DNA of 64,000 bases from Ruminococcaceae bacterium R-25. GTDB lineage: Bacteria > Bacillota > Clostridia > Saccharofermentanales > Saccharofermentanaceae. The stretch is from the NCBI GenBank assembly GCA_003149065.1, contig QGFZ01000002.1, forward strand, positions 620,001-684,000, written 5' to 3'. Of the stretch, positions 16,389 to 26,400 are shown in pieces. The notes under the pieces were generated by a model. The model was not told the DNA's origin. It did not search any database and saw nothing but the letters and a program-made list of their open reading frames with translations. Numbering within the stretch: position 1 is the first letter of the stretch; every line of letters starts with the position of its first letter. The position numbers and the translations under genes are program-made.

Positions 16389-17866
16389 TGAGAAGGATTA
16401 CTGACAGGAGAGTTATTGGTCTTTTTGCAAAGATTTGTGCAGCGCTCTTTGCGTTTGTTTTTGCCGTTTCTTTGTGCCTGTCATGTTTTAAGGCTCCAAA
16501 AGTAAATGCAGATTCCGATATCACGGTCTCACTTTCTTCAAGTAAGACTAATCTGGGCCCGGGAGATCTTGTGTTCATCGATGTTATCGCGAGCAGGATG
16601 CCCGGAATCTCGTCTTTTGGCCCCATAACTTTTAATTTCGATGCTGACAAGGCTGAATATGTTTACTATGAGCACGGAAAAGAAGTTGCCAATTTCGGAT
16701 TTACCGAGACACTGAAAAACGGCGAAGTAACGGTTACCGGAACGGACCGAATGACCAATGCCAGCGGCAACATCGAAGATGATGACTATACTGCGTTTTT
16801 CAATTCCGAAGAACCGGTTGCATTGTTTACCATTGCTCTCAGACTGTTCCCTGACTGCAGGGGCGAGGTCAACTGCTGGATCAGCAGCATCGGAGATTTC
16901 AAATCTGGCGATACCAGTGTTGCTGCCAGGATTGGAAGCGTATTAAAGCTTCCCATTACCAGAACAGGTCCTTCAAGTGATGCAACAATAGCTTCCCTGA
17001 AGGTTGGCGGAACTACGATAAATCCCGAATTCAATCCGAATATTACCGAGTATCACTGCTCAGTTGAGCGTTCTGTCGATAAAGTCCAGATCTCGGTAGT
17101 AGCGAGCAACCGATGGGCTGCTGTCGTAATCAAGAATAACCAGCAGCTCGTGCTGGGCGATAATGTCGTTGAGATAATAGTTACGGCTCAGGACGGACAA
17201 AACCGCATGGTCTACACGATCCATGTCAATCAAAGAGAGAGTAACATTCCTGAGAATTCCTCGCTGGTCGATGTCGACGGCAAAACATACACGTTCCTGG
17301 ATATTCCTGAAGAAGTAAGCGTACCTGAAGGATTTTATCTGACGACCAAGACAATAAACGGATACAGCGTTCCTGCCTATGTTAAGGATGGCGTTTCCAG
17401 TGTTCTTTTATATCTTTTCGACGGAACAAAGACTCCCGGAATGTTTTTTTATAACAGTGCCACGAAAACTGTGATCCCTTATGAGATCGACAATACGGTT
17501 ATTATGGAATCGGCGATCCTTAAGAGAGCAGAAGTGCCTGCTGATGTTATGATACCCAATGAATTCAGGCCTGCGACATTTGATACTGGAAACGGCGTCC
17601 TGCAAGGTTACGAGAACGATGACGGAGATTTCATCTGTTATCTGGCAGATGAAAGCGGCAGCAGGGATTTCTATTACTACGATAAGGGCACAGGTGTTTT
17701 CAGCAGATACAGATTTGCGGATAAGAGAGCGGAACTTTTGTATTCTTATCTGTTTGACGTTTTTCTAGTAATTGCTATTATTGAAGCGGTCATTATCACT
17801 GTTACGGTATATATCGTAAGAAGAATGGTATCTGACAGGACCAATCCTAGACCGAAGAGGGTATAA
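16388..17866 (+). CDS. Surface protein with cohesin-like and cadherin-like beta-sandwich domains
   Basis: 492 residues; ATG 16388 overlaps the previous stop (TGATG). The order is: signal peptide (about 1-38, ending near KVNADS), a cohesin-like domain (about 40-170: TVSLSSSKTNLGPGDLVFID, then a PITFNFDADKAEY strand), a cadherin-like beta-sandwich repeat of the PF12733 type (about 195-285: SDATIASLKVGG, NPNITEYHCSV, VVEIIVTAQDGQN), a unique region, and one transmembrane helix with a basic tail (RRMVSDRTNPRPKRV). It is therefore membrane-tethered with its domains outside. No dockerin protein is seen in this window. The partner and role are unknown. Confidence 0.8.
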   Translation: MRRITDRRVIGLFAKICAALFAFVFAVSLCLSCFKAPKVNADSDITVSLSSSKTNLGPGDLVFIDVIASRMPGISSFGPITFNFDADKAEYVYYEHGKEVANFGFTETLKNGEVTVTGTDRMTNASGNIEDDDYTAFFNSEEPVALFTIALRLFPDCRGEVNCWISSIGDFKSGDTSVAARIGSVLKLPITRTGPSSDATIASLKVGGTTINPEFNPNITEYHCSVERSVDKVQISVVASNRWAAVVIKNNQQLVLGDNVVEIIVTAQDGQNRMVYTIHVNQRESNIPENSSLVDVDGKTYTFLDIPEEVSVPEGFYLTTKTINGYSVPAYVKDGVSSVLLYLFDGTKTPGMFFYNSATKTVIPYEIDNTVIMESAILKRAEVPADVMIPNEFRPATFDTGNGVLQGYENDDGDFICYLADESGSRDFYYYDKGTGVFSRYRFADKRAELLYSYLFDVFLVIAIIEAVIITVTVYIVRRMVSDRTNPRPKRV

Positions 17867-17875
17867 GGTAAAGAT

Positions 17876-18478
17876 ATGGGTATAATTAAAAAAATAGTTT
17901 TTGGTGATCCGAGTTTTAACGAGAGCCAGGAGAAGAAGCGTAAGCTTTTTATGTATTTGGTAAGCGGCGGTCTCACAACTGTTGCAAACTGGGTTGTCTA
18001 TATTATTTTCGACCTGTTGGTCAAAGCTGACATGATGGTGTCACTCTTTAGCCTTGAATTCTCACTTAAGATTGCAGTCAAGCAGATCGTCGGATGGATC
18101 GTTGCAGTCCTTGTCGCATATGTCCTGAACAGAGTCACGGTATTTAGATCAAAAGGCAATGTTTTCAGAGAGCTTATTGCTTTCGCCGGCGCCAGAGTAT
18201 TGTCATTCCTGGTTCTGGAATTAGGAGTCATGTACCTCATGATCTGGATCTGCGAATTGATCACAGGCGTTCCTGCATCATCACCTATGACCATGATCGG
18301 TTCATTCGCATTCACATACGATTATCTGGTAAAGCTAATTAACTGCATTTTTGTAATTATTGCAAATTATGTGCTGAGCAAACTCATGGTCTTCAAGAAG
18401 AAGGATATGGTCGATTACAATGCACAGCCTGAGCAGAAACCGGAAGAATCTTCCGGGAAGGAAGAAGCCGATGCCTGA
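17876..18478 (+). CDS. GtrA-family membrane protein
   Basis: 200 residues, ATG 17876. Four transmembrane helices with typical GtrA phrases: LFMYLVSGGLTTVANWVVY, AVLVAYVLNRVTVFRSKG and ANYVLSKLMVFKKK. GtrA-like proteins are thought to flip or present polyprenyl-linked sugars in cell-surface glycan synthesis. A charged Glu/Lys-rich C-terminal tail ends inside the start of folC (8-bp overlap). Its position between surface-protein genes and folC gives only a weak hint of an envelope role. Confidence 0.87.
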   Translation: MGIIKKIVFGDPSFNESQEKKRKLFMYLVSGGLTTVANWVVYIIFDLLVKADMMVSLFSLEFSLKIAVKQIVGWIVAVLVAYVLNRVTVFRSKGNVFRELIAFAGARVLSFLVLELGVMYLMIWICELITGVPASSPMTMIGSFAFTYDYLVKLINCIFVIIANYVLSKLMVFKKKDMVDYNAQPEQKPEESSGKEEADA

Positions 18479-19862
18479 ATCCAAGGTGCCTGAAGTTTTA
18501 ACCGGAGCGTTGCAATTCGGAATCAAACCCGGCCTTGAACGCATCAGTGAACTTATGAGGCTTCTTGATAATCCCCAGGACCGCTTTAAGTCGGTCCATA
18601 TAGCGGGAACCAACGGCAAGGGTTCCGTTGCTACATTTGTTTCATCAATACTCGCTGCAGGTGACAGAAAAGTCGGAGTATTTACTTCGCCTTATCTTGA
18701 GCGCTTTTCTGAAAGGATCAGGATAATAGACGGAAAAGCCGGCCTGAAAAGATATGCCATAGACGATTCTTATGGCGAGATCGATGGTGAGAGCCTTGAC
18801 CGTTATTCGGATATGGTAAAAAAGGCCAAGGATAAAATGGTTGCTATGGGCCTCACGGATGAGCCTACCGAATTCGAACTCATAACTGCAATCTGCTTTT
18901 TGTATTTTGCCGATCAGAATATTGATGTCGCCGTTCTTGAAGTAGGACTTGGCGGCAGGCTTGATTCGACCAATGTCATAAAAGACCCCATGGTAACTGT
19001 AATTACAGCTTTGGGACTTGACCACACCGGAGTTCTTGGCAATACGATCTCTGAGATAACCGGCGAAAAGGCAGGTATCTTCAAAGAAGGTTCACCTGCG
19101 GTATGTTTTGATCCTGATCTTATGATACTTCCTGAAGAAATGAAGCCTGACGTAAGGTCCGTGCTGATATCAAAGGCAGAAGAAAAGGGTATCGAATTAA
19201 CTTTTGCCGGCAGTAAAGAAGCCTGTGACAGCGCCAAGTTTACAGATGACGGCAAGATGGAATTTACATATGAGGGCACAGTTTACAGCACATCCCTTAA
19301 CGGCAAGCATCAGATTGGAAATGCGGTAACTGCAATAGAAGCTGCCAAAAAGTGCGGTGCTTTGCCGCAAGAGATCAAAGAAGGAATTGCTCTTGCCAGA
19401 TGGAAGTGCAGGGCAGAACTTCTGAGCTTTATGCCCGTGATAATCATCGACGGCGGTCATAATCCCCAGGGAGCCTTAAGCCTTGGCGCAACGATGAACG
19501 AGATGCTCGGAGGTTCACTTAGAGGCAAACCTGTAAGACTTCTTATGGGAGTTATGGCAGATAAAGACGTTGAGGGTATACTTGAAGCCTATAAGACATG
19601 TGGGATAAACATAAAAAGCGCAGTAACGGTAACGCCTGATAACCCCAGGAGTGAACCTGCTGATGTTCTCGCACATAAAATTAATTATGTGTATAATATC
19701 AGCGACGATTTGGAGGCAGTCCCTGATGCCGTTGAAGGCACTAAGGTTGCATACTCCAAATCACTGGAAGATGGCATGATCATTCTTGCTACCGGATCGC
19801 TTTATCTCGCAGGCCAGATCAGAGCCACACTGAAAGGATTGATAGAATGCACGACTATTTAA
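18471..19862 (+). CDS. folC: Folylpolyglutamate synthase / dihydrofolate synthase
   Basis: 463 residues from ATG 18471, which overlaps the end of the gtrA-like gene; GGGAAGGAAG lies 5 nt upstream. Mur-ligase-family features: HIAGTNGKGSVATFVSSIL (P-loop), KVGVFTSPYLERFSERI, VAVLEVGLGGRLDSTNV, TALGLDHTGVLG and IIDGGHNPQGA. It adds glutamate to folates (and may make dihydrofolate) using ATP. The next small membrane-protein gene overlaps its 3' end by 16 bp. Confidence 0.94.
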   Translation: MPESKVPEVLTGALQFGIKPGLERISELMRLLDNPQDRFKSVHIAGTNGKGSVATFVSSILAAGDRKVGVFTSPYLERFSERIRIIDGKAGLKRYAIDDSYGEIDGESLDRYSDMVKKAKDKMVAMGLTDEPTEFELITAICFLYFADQNIDVAVLEVGLGGRLDSTNVIKDPMVTVITALGLDHTGVLGNTISEITGEKAGIFKEGSPAVCFDPDLMILPEEMKPDVRSVLISKAEEKGIELTFAGSKEACDSAKFTDDGKMEFTYEGTVYSTSLNGKHQIGNAVTAIEAAKKCGALPQEIKEGIALARWKCRAELLSFMPVIIIDGGHNPQGALSLGATMNEMLGGSLRGKPVRLLMGVMADKDVEGILEAYKTCGINIKSAVTVTPDNPRSEPADVLAHKINYVYNISDDLEAVPDAVEGTKVAYSKSLEDGMIILATGSLYLAGQIRATLKGLIECTTI

Positions 19863-20836
19863 GCTTATGCATGATGATACAGCCTATAAATGAGGCGAGT
19901 CTCATTCTTTTCGATGTGAGCAATGAAGAAAAGGCCAGAATTGTCCGCCAGTATAACAGAGCATTGCAGAACAGCCAGGGAGAAGGCACCGACGTTGCCC
20001 AGATCTTCTTAAAGCCCTTGATCGCCCAGTATCAGAAGTGGGGAGATCCTGCATTGATCTTCGGACTCTGCCTTGCAAGAGAAGGCCAGTTCAAGAGAGC
20101 TGAAGGTAGCCTTGCTTTCGCTATCCAGGGCGTGCTCGCCACAGAGCAGTATCTGTCGATTGCCCAGGAAGCTTTGAGAATGGTCAGAGAGGATATAAAG
20201 AATCCACCTCCGGATCTTCCGCCTGCCGATATCGCCGGAAAGCTTAAAAATGCACAAATGGCATCAGGATCGTCTCCTGCTGCAAGAGCAAACTTCCAGG
20301 CACCTATCCTTACAAAGGCGCAGAAGACCTCAGAACCCCCGCAAATGGCTTCTTCCAAGGAGAGAAGAGATATCATGATGCGCTCGGGCGGAGTAGCCGA
20401 TGAGCTCCCCGATGATTCAATAGATATTGAGGATATAAAATCTCCCAGAGAGAGAATGAGAAGTTTAGTCGTTGTAGGCGTTGTAATTCTGTCAATGTTA
20501 CTAGTGACGCTGCTCATCATATTTGGTATTATTCCTCTGGTAAAGCAGATCGAAGCCGGCGGTGACGCTCAGGACAGGCTCGAATACCTGCACAGAGAGT
20601 TCTACCGCAACAGATACGATCCTGAAGTTTCAGCTCTCGCAAGCGCTTACGAATCTAGCTTTGGCACATACTCTACTGCAAACATGCCTCAGGATACTGC
20701 AAGGCACACGATTGGAGTAGAAACAGAGTCGGAAACAGAGTCGACCACTACCACTACGGAAACAACGTCAACTGAACTGACAGCGTACACGGCACCGGTA
20801 GCTACAACTACGACAACGGCTCAAGGAGAAGGATAA
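19847..20836 (+). CDS. Single-pass membrane protein with Thr-rich tail, unknown function
   Basis: 329 residues if ATG 19847 is used; ATGs at 19871 and 19874 are alternatives, and none has a clear ribosome site, consistent with coupling to folC. The cytoplasmic N-terminal part (about 1-205) has a TPR-like helical look (LAREGQFKRAEGSLAFAIQG), followed by a Pro/Ala linker. One transmembrane helix spans about 208-232 (VVVGVVILSMLLVTLLIIFG). The outer part ends in a Thr/Glu-rich low-complexity tail (about 285-329), probably a flexible wall-spanning or glycosylated stretch. Its stop overlaps the thrC start (TAATG). No family is recognised. Confidence 0.7.
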   Translation: MHDYLSLCMMIQPINEASLILFDVSNEEKARIVRQYNRALQNSQGEGTDVAQIFLKPLIAQYQKWGDPALIFGLCLAREGQFKRAEGSLAFAIQGVLATEQYLSIAQEALRMVREDIKNPPPDLPPADIAGKLKNAQMASGSSPAARANFQAPILTKAQKTSEPPQMASSKERRDIMMRSGGVADELPDDSIDIEDIKSPRERMRSLVVVGVVILSMLLVTLLIIFGIIPLVKQIEAGGDAQDRLEYLHREFYRNRYDPEVSALASAYESSFGTYSTANMPQDTARHTIGVETESETESTTTTTETTSTELTAYTAPVATTTTTAQGEG

Positions 20837-22341
20837 TGAACTATATAAGCACAAGAGGATATGAAGGAAAGTTTTCTTCAAGCGAGGCCATCATAAGAGG
20901 TATCGCTCCGGACGGCGGTCTTTTTGTGCCTGAGACTATACCTCAGCTTACACAGGAAGACCTGGAGAGAATGCAGACAATGCAGTTCTATGAACTGTCT
21001 GCTTTTGTACTTTCAAAGTTCCTTACAGATTTTACTGAGGCTGAACTCCTCGAATACACAAGACAGGCTTATGCTGAAGAGAAATGGGGCGAGAACCCTG
21101 TTCCTCTCGTTCAGATGAACGAATATAACGACAGGGAATATATCTTAGAGCTCTGGCACGGACCTACATGCGCTTTTAAGGATGTAGCCCTCCAGCTCCT
21201 TCCCCATCTCATGACCGCTTCTGCAAAGAAGACAGGTACAAATAAGAAGATCTGTATCCTTACAGCTACTTCAGGTGATACAGGCAAGGCCGCACTTGAA
21301 GGCTTCAAGGATCTTCCCGGAACAGAGATCATCGTATTCTATCCGACAGGCGGCGTTTCTGAAGCACAGAAGCTCCAGATGACAACAACAGGCGGAGATA
21401 ATACGCATGTAATTGCAGTCAACGGCTGCTTTGACGATGCGCAGACAGGCGTAAAGCAGATCTTCGGTGACATGGAATTTGCGATCACACTTGATGAGCA
21501 TGACGTTATGCTCTCTTCTGCAAACTCCATTAACTGGGGCAGATTAGCGCCTCAGATCGCATATTATGTATATTCATATGTAGAACTTATCAGAAGAGGT
21601 AAGATGGATCTTACCGAATCTTTCAATATTGTTGTTCCTACGGGTAACTTCGGTAATATCCTTGCTGCTTGGTTTGCAAAGCAGATGGGCATCCCTGTAA
21701 GAAAGCTTATCTGCGCTTCCAACAGAAACAAGGTCCTTTGCGACTTCTTCTCCAGCGGTATTTACGACCGCAACAGAGAGTTCTTCAAGACAACATCTCC
21801 TTCAATGGATATCCTTATCTCTTCCAATCTTGAGAGACTTCTTTTCGAAATCACGGACAAGGATTCACAGAAGGTAACAGGCTGGATGAAGGATCTTTTC
21901 GAGAAGGGCAAGTACAGTGTCGACAAGGATACATTGAAGGCATTGCAGAGACTCTTTGTCGGAGGCTTTGCTGATGAGACAGGCGTATCCAAGACGATCC
22001 TTGAAGTGTATGACCGTACAGATCATGTGATCGATCCTCATACAGCAGTAGGATTTAATATCTACGGAAGATATCACACAAGATCCGGTGACGAGAGCAA
22101 GACCGTATTTGCTTCTACGGCTTCTCCGTTTAAGTTTGCACCGGCAGTTATGGACTCATTAAGAGGAGCAGGTTATTCGAATGACAAGTCGATACCTGAT
22201 ATCATTGCCGAACTTGCCGAAGAGAGCGGCCTTGAAATCCCGCAGTCCATTGCCGAACTGCCGTCACTTGAAGTAAGGCATAAGGACGTTATCGAGAAAG
22301 AACAGATGATGAGCATGGTTCGTAAGATTCTTCTCGATTGA
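20836..22341 (+). CDS. thrC: Threonine synthase
   Basis: 501 residues from ATG 20836, one base into the previous stop; CAAGGAGAAGG is the ribosome site. It converts O-phosphohomoserine to threonine with PLP. The N-terminus (YISTRGYEGKFSSSEAI, PDGGLFVPETIPQ) and the PLP-lysine motif HGPTCAFKDVALQLLP are typical of the long threonine-synthase class, as are TSGDTGKAALEGF, SANSINWGRLAPQ and VVPTGNFGNILA. Length is normal. It is the last gene of the run and is followed by a terminator. Confidence 0.95.
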   Translation: MNYISTRGYEGKFSSSEAIIRGIAPDGGLFVPETIPQLTQEDLERMQTMQFYELSAFVLSKFLTDFTEAELLEYTRQAYAEEKWGENPVPLVQMNEYNDREYILELWHGPTCAFKDVALQLLPHLMTASAKKTGTNKKICILTATSGDTGKAALEGFKDLPGTEIIVFYPTGGVSEAQKLQMTTTGGDNTHVIAVNGCFDDAQTGVKQIFGDMEFAITLDEHDVMLSSANSINWGRLAPQIAYYVYSYVELIRRGKMDLTESFNIVVPTGNFGNILAAWFAKQMGIPVRKLICASNRNKVLCDFFSSGIYDRNREFFKTTSPSMDILISSNLERLLFEITDKDSQKVTGWMKDLFEKGKYSVDKDTLKALQRLFVGGFADETGVSKTILEVYDRTDHVIDPHTAVGFNIYGRYHTRSGDESKTVFASTASPFKFAPAVMDSLRGAGYSNDKSIPDIIAELAEESGLEIPQSIAELPSLEVRHKDVIEKEQMMSMVRKILLD

Positions 22342-22351
22342 TTTGATTTTT

Positions 22352-22383
22352 AAGGCTTTTCTCTCAACGGAAAAGCCTTTTTT
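22352..22383 (+). terminator. Rho-independent terminator after thrC
   Basis: AAGGCTTTTC (22352-22361) pairs with GAAAAGCCTT (22370-22379) around an 8-nt loop, followed by a run of six T (22378-22383). It isolates thrC from carA. Confidence 0.9.
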
Positions 22384-22403
22384 ATAAAAGGGGGCATGAT
22401 GTA

Positions 22404-23483
22404 ATGAAACGGTATCTGGTACTGGAAAACGGCAACGTTTACGAAGGCGAAGCAATGGGTGCTTCAGGCAGCGTCATTTCCGAAATAGTTTTTACTACGG
22501 CAATGACAGCTTATTTGGAAACACTGACCGACCCGAGTTATAAGGGGCAGGCAGTAGTACAGACATTCCCCCTGATAGGAAACTACGGAATTATCACTCC
22601 CGATATGGAGAGCTCCAAGGTAAATGTATCAGGCTATATCGTAAGAGAAGCCTGCGATCTTCCTTCAAACTTCAGGTGCGAGACTGATCTCGATACATTC
22701 CTTAAAGAGCAGGGCATTCCAGGACTTAAGGGAATCGACACCAGAGCTCTTACAAAGTGCCTGAGAGAATCAGGTACGATGAACGGCGCTATCTGCGACC
22801 GTCCCGATGAGTTTACTCTGGACGAGATAAAAGCTTATAAGATCAAGGATCCTGTTGCTGAGGTTACAACTCCCGAAGAGACGATCGTATCACCCGAAGG
22901 CGAAGTTAAGTTCAAAGTCGCAATGTTCGACTTCGGTATCAAGAACAATATCGCAAGAGAGCTCGCAAAGAGAGGCTGTGAGGTCCATCTCCTTCCTGCA
23001 GATACTGATGCTGCAAAGGTAATGGAGATCGAGCCTGACGGAATCTTCCTCTCAAACGGCCCCGGAGACCCTGAGGACAATACAAAAGCGATCGAGACAA
23101 TGAAGGTCTTAAAGGATTCAGGGATCCCGATCATGGGAATCTGCTTAGGTCACCAGATCCTTGCACTTGCTCACGGCTTTAAGACATCCAAGCTCAAGTA
23201 CGGCCACAGAGGCGCTAACCACCCTGTAAAGAACCTTGAGACAGGAAGAGTCTATATCACATCACAAAACCACGGATATCAGGTATTGAGCGATTCGATC
23301 GATACCAATATCGCTAAAGAATATTTCGTTAACGTAAATGACGGAACAAACGAAGGAATCAAGTATCTTGATAAGCCCGCTTACTCTGTACAGTTCCACC
23401 CGGAAGCCTGCGGAGGCCCTAAGGATACGGAGTTCCTTTTCGATAACTTTATCAGCATGATGGAAAACAAGGAGGACAAATAA
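22404..23483 (+). CDS. carA: Carbamoyl phosphate synthase small subunit
   Basis: 359 residues from ATG 22404 with AAAAGGGGG upstream. CarA hydrolyses glutamine and channels ammonia to CarB for carbamoyl phosphate (pyrimidines, arginine). The N-terminal CPSase_sm domain (LVLENGNVYEGEAMG, VVQTFPLIGNYG, PGLKGIDTRALTK) is followed by a class I glutaminase: FLSNGPGDPED, GICLGHQILALAHG (nucleophile C247), SQNHGYQV and VQFHPEACGGP. carB starts 1 nt after the stop. No pyrR-type attenuator is visible in the 20-nt gap after the thrC terminator. Confidence 0.96.
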   Translation: MKRYLVLENGNVYEGEAMGASGSVISEIVFTTAMTAYLETLTDPSYKGQAVVQTFPLIGNYGIITPDMESSKVNVSGYIVREACDLPSNFRCETDLDTFLKEQGIPGLKGIDTRALTKCLRESGTMNGAICDRPDEFTLDEIKAYKIKDPVAEVTTPEETIVSPEGEVKFKVAMFDFGIKNNIARELAKRGCEVHLLPADTDAAKVMEIEPDGIFLSNGPGDPEDNTKAIETMKVLKDSGIPIMGICLGHQILALAHGFKTSKLKYGHRGANHPVKNLETGRVYITSQNHGYQVLSDSIDTNIAKEYFVNVNDGTNEGIKYLDKPAYSVQFHPEACGGPKDTEFLFDNFISMMENKEDK

Positions 23484-23484
23484 T

Positions 23485-26400
23485 ATGCCGCTTGATAAAA
23501 CAATTAGGAAAGTCCTTGTTATCGGTTCAGGCCCGATCGTAATCGGACAGGCCGCAGAATTCGACTACGCAGGCACACAGGCCTGCAGAGCCTTAAGAGA
23601 AGACGGCATCGAGATCGTACTCCTTAACTCCAACCCTGCTACCATCATGACAGATAAGTCGATGGCAGATAAGATCTACATCGAACCCCTTACACTTACT
23701 ACAGTTAAGAGAATCATTGAGACAGAAAAGCCTGACTCGATCCTCTCAGGACTTGGCGGACAGACTGCGCTCACGCTCTGCATGCAGCTTGCCAAGGAAG
23801 GATTCCTTGAATCCCACGGCGTTAAGCTCCTGGGCTCATCACCCGAGTGTATCGACAAGGCCGAAGACCGTCAGATGTTCAAGGATACGATGGAAGCTAT
23901 CGGCCAGCCCTGCATTCCTTCAAAGGTCGTAACGACAGTTGAGGATGCTATGGATTTCGCAAAAGAGATCGGTTACCCGGTCATCGTAAGACCTGCATTC
24001 ACATTAGGCGGAACAGGCGGCGGTATCGCAAACGATGAGGCTGAGCTCCACGAGATCGCAAGAAATGGTCTTGCATTATCTCCTATCACACAGGTCCTGA
24101 TCGAGCGCGGAATCGCAGGCTGGAAAGAGATCGAGTTCGAAGTAATAAGAGATAAGGACGGCAACGTTATCACGGTCTGCTCGATGGAGAACTTGGACCC
24201 CGTCGGCGTTCACACGGGCGACTCCATCGTTATCGCTCCTGCAGTAACGCTCTCAGACAAAGAGTATCAGATGCTCAGAACAGCATCACTTAACATCATC
24301 GAAGCATTGGGCGTCGAAGGCGGCTGTAACTGCCAGTTCGCTCTCAATCCTAACTCCTTTGAATATGCTGTAATCGAGGTTAACCCGAGAGTTTCAAGAT
24401 CTTCCGCGTTGGCTTCAAAGGCAACAGGTTATCCGATCGCAAAGGTTGCAACAAAGATCGCTATAGGTTACAGACTCCACGAGATCGTAAATGCTGTAAC
24501 AGGCCATACATATGCAGCTTTCGAGCCTGCACTGGACTACGTCGCAGTTAAGTATCCGAAGTGGCCTTTCGACAAGTTCGTATATGCCAAGAGAAATCTC
24601 GGCACACAGATGAAGGCTACAGGCGAAGTCATGGCAATCTCCGATTCATTCGAGAGTGCGCTCATGAAGGCCGTAAGAGGCGCAGAGATCTCAGCTGATA
24701 CACTCCACCTCAAGAAGATGGAGGAAGTCGCAGACGAAGACCTCATGGAGCGCTGCGTAACACCTACAGACGAGAGACTCTTCTATGTGGCTGAGGCTAT
24801 CAGAAGAGGTGTTGAGATTGAAAAGATCAATAAAGAGACAAAGATCGACATGTGGTTCCTCGCTAAGATCAAGAACCTCGTTGATTTCGAAAAGGCTATT
24901 TCCGGAAAAGAAATCTCTTTCGATGAATACGTAAAGGCAAAGAAATTGGGCTTCACCGACAAGGCTATCGCAAGAATCACCGGCAAGCCCGTAACTTATG
25001 AACTCAAGCCTACATTCAAGATGGTTGATACATGCGCAGGCGAGTTCGAAGCACATACGCCATACTTCTACGCAACATTCAACAGACCTGAAGAAGGCGG
25101 TGAGAATGAAGCTGATTTCGAGAAGGCAGGCGATAAGGACAAGCAGACCGTAATCGTATTCGGTTCAGGCCCGATCCGTATCGGCCAGGGAATCGAATTC
25201 GACTATGCTGCAGTTCACTGCGTACATGCACTCCGCGACTTAGGCTACAGAGTTGTTATCGTAAACAACAACCCTGAGACCGTATCTACAGACTTTGATA
25301 CAGGCGACAGACTCTATTTCGAGCCTCTGACACCTGAGGACGTAATGAACATCGTTCATCAGGAAAAGCCTTTTGGCGTAGTCGTAGCATTCGGCGGCCA
25401 GACAGCCATCAAGCTCACGAAAACATTATCTGAGAACAACATCAACATCATCGGTACATCCGCTGATTCCATCGATATGGCAGAAGACCGTGAGAGATTC
25501 GATGAGCTCTTGGAGCGCCTCGGAATCGCAAGACCTAAGGGCTTCTCCGTACTCACACTCGAGGAAGCACTCAAGGCTGCAAACACACTTGAATACCCTG
25601 TACTCTTAAGACCTTCTTATGTCCTGGGCGGTCAGAACATGATCATCGCCTTCAACGACGAAGACGTTAATGAGTACATGAGGATCATCTTAGCTCAGGG
25701 CATCGAAAACCCTGTCCTCATCGACAAGTACATTCAGGGTAAGGAGATCGAAGTAGACGCTATCTACGACGGCAAGGATGTCCTCATTCCAGGTCTTATG
25801 GAACACGTTGAGCGTGCGGGAATTCACTCAGGCGACTCGATCGCTATGTATCCTGCAAAGCATATCTACGACGATATGTATAAGAAGCTTGCTGATACTA
25901 CGATCGCTCTCTGCGACGGACTTAAATCAACAGGTATCGTAAATATCCAGTACATCGTAAAGGACAACAGGATCTATGTAATCGAGGTCAACCCGAGAGC
26001 ATCAAGAACAGTTCCTTACATGAGCAAGGTTACAGGCATCCCGATGGTAGATGTTGCCGTCGAAGTAAGCCTCGGTACACCTTTGGCAGACATGGACTAC
26101 GGCACAGGCTTCTACAGACAGTCTCCTTATACCGCAGTCAAGGTTCCGGTATTCTCATTCGAGAAACTCACTGACGTTGATACTCAGTTAGGACCTGAGA
26201 TGAAGTCCACAGGCGAGGTATTAGGCGTCGGCAGAAACCTCTCCGAAGCTCTGTACAAGGGACTTGTTGCTGCAGGCTACAAGATGTACAAGCGCGGCGG
26301 CGTATTCATCACAGTAAGAAACTCCGACAAGATGGAGATCGTCGAGATCGCAAAGAAGTTCGATATCATGGGTTTCAAGCTCTATGCGACACACGGTACC

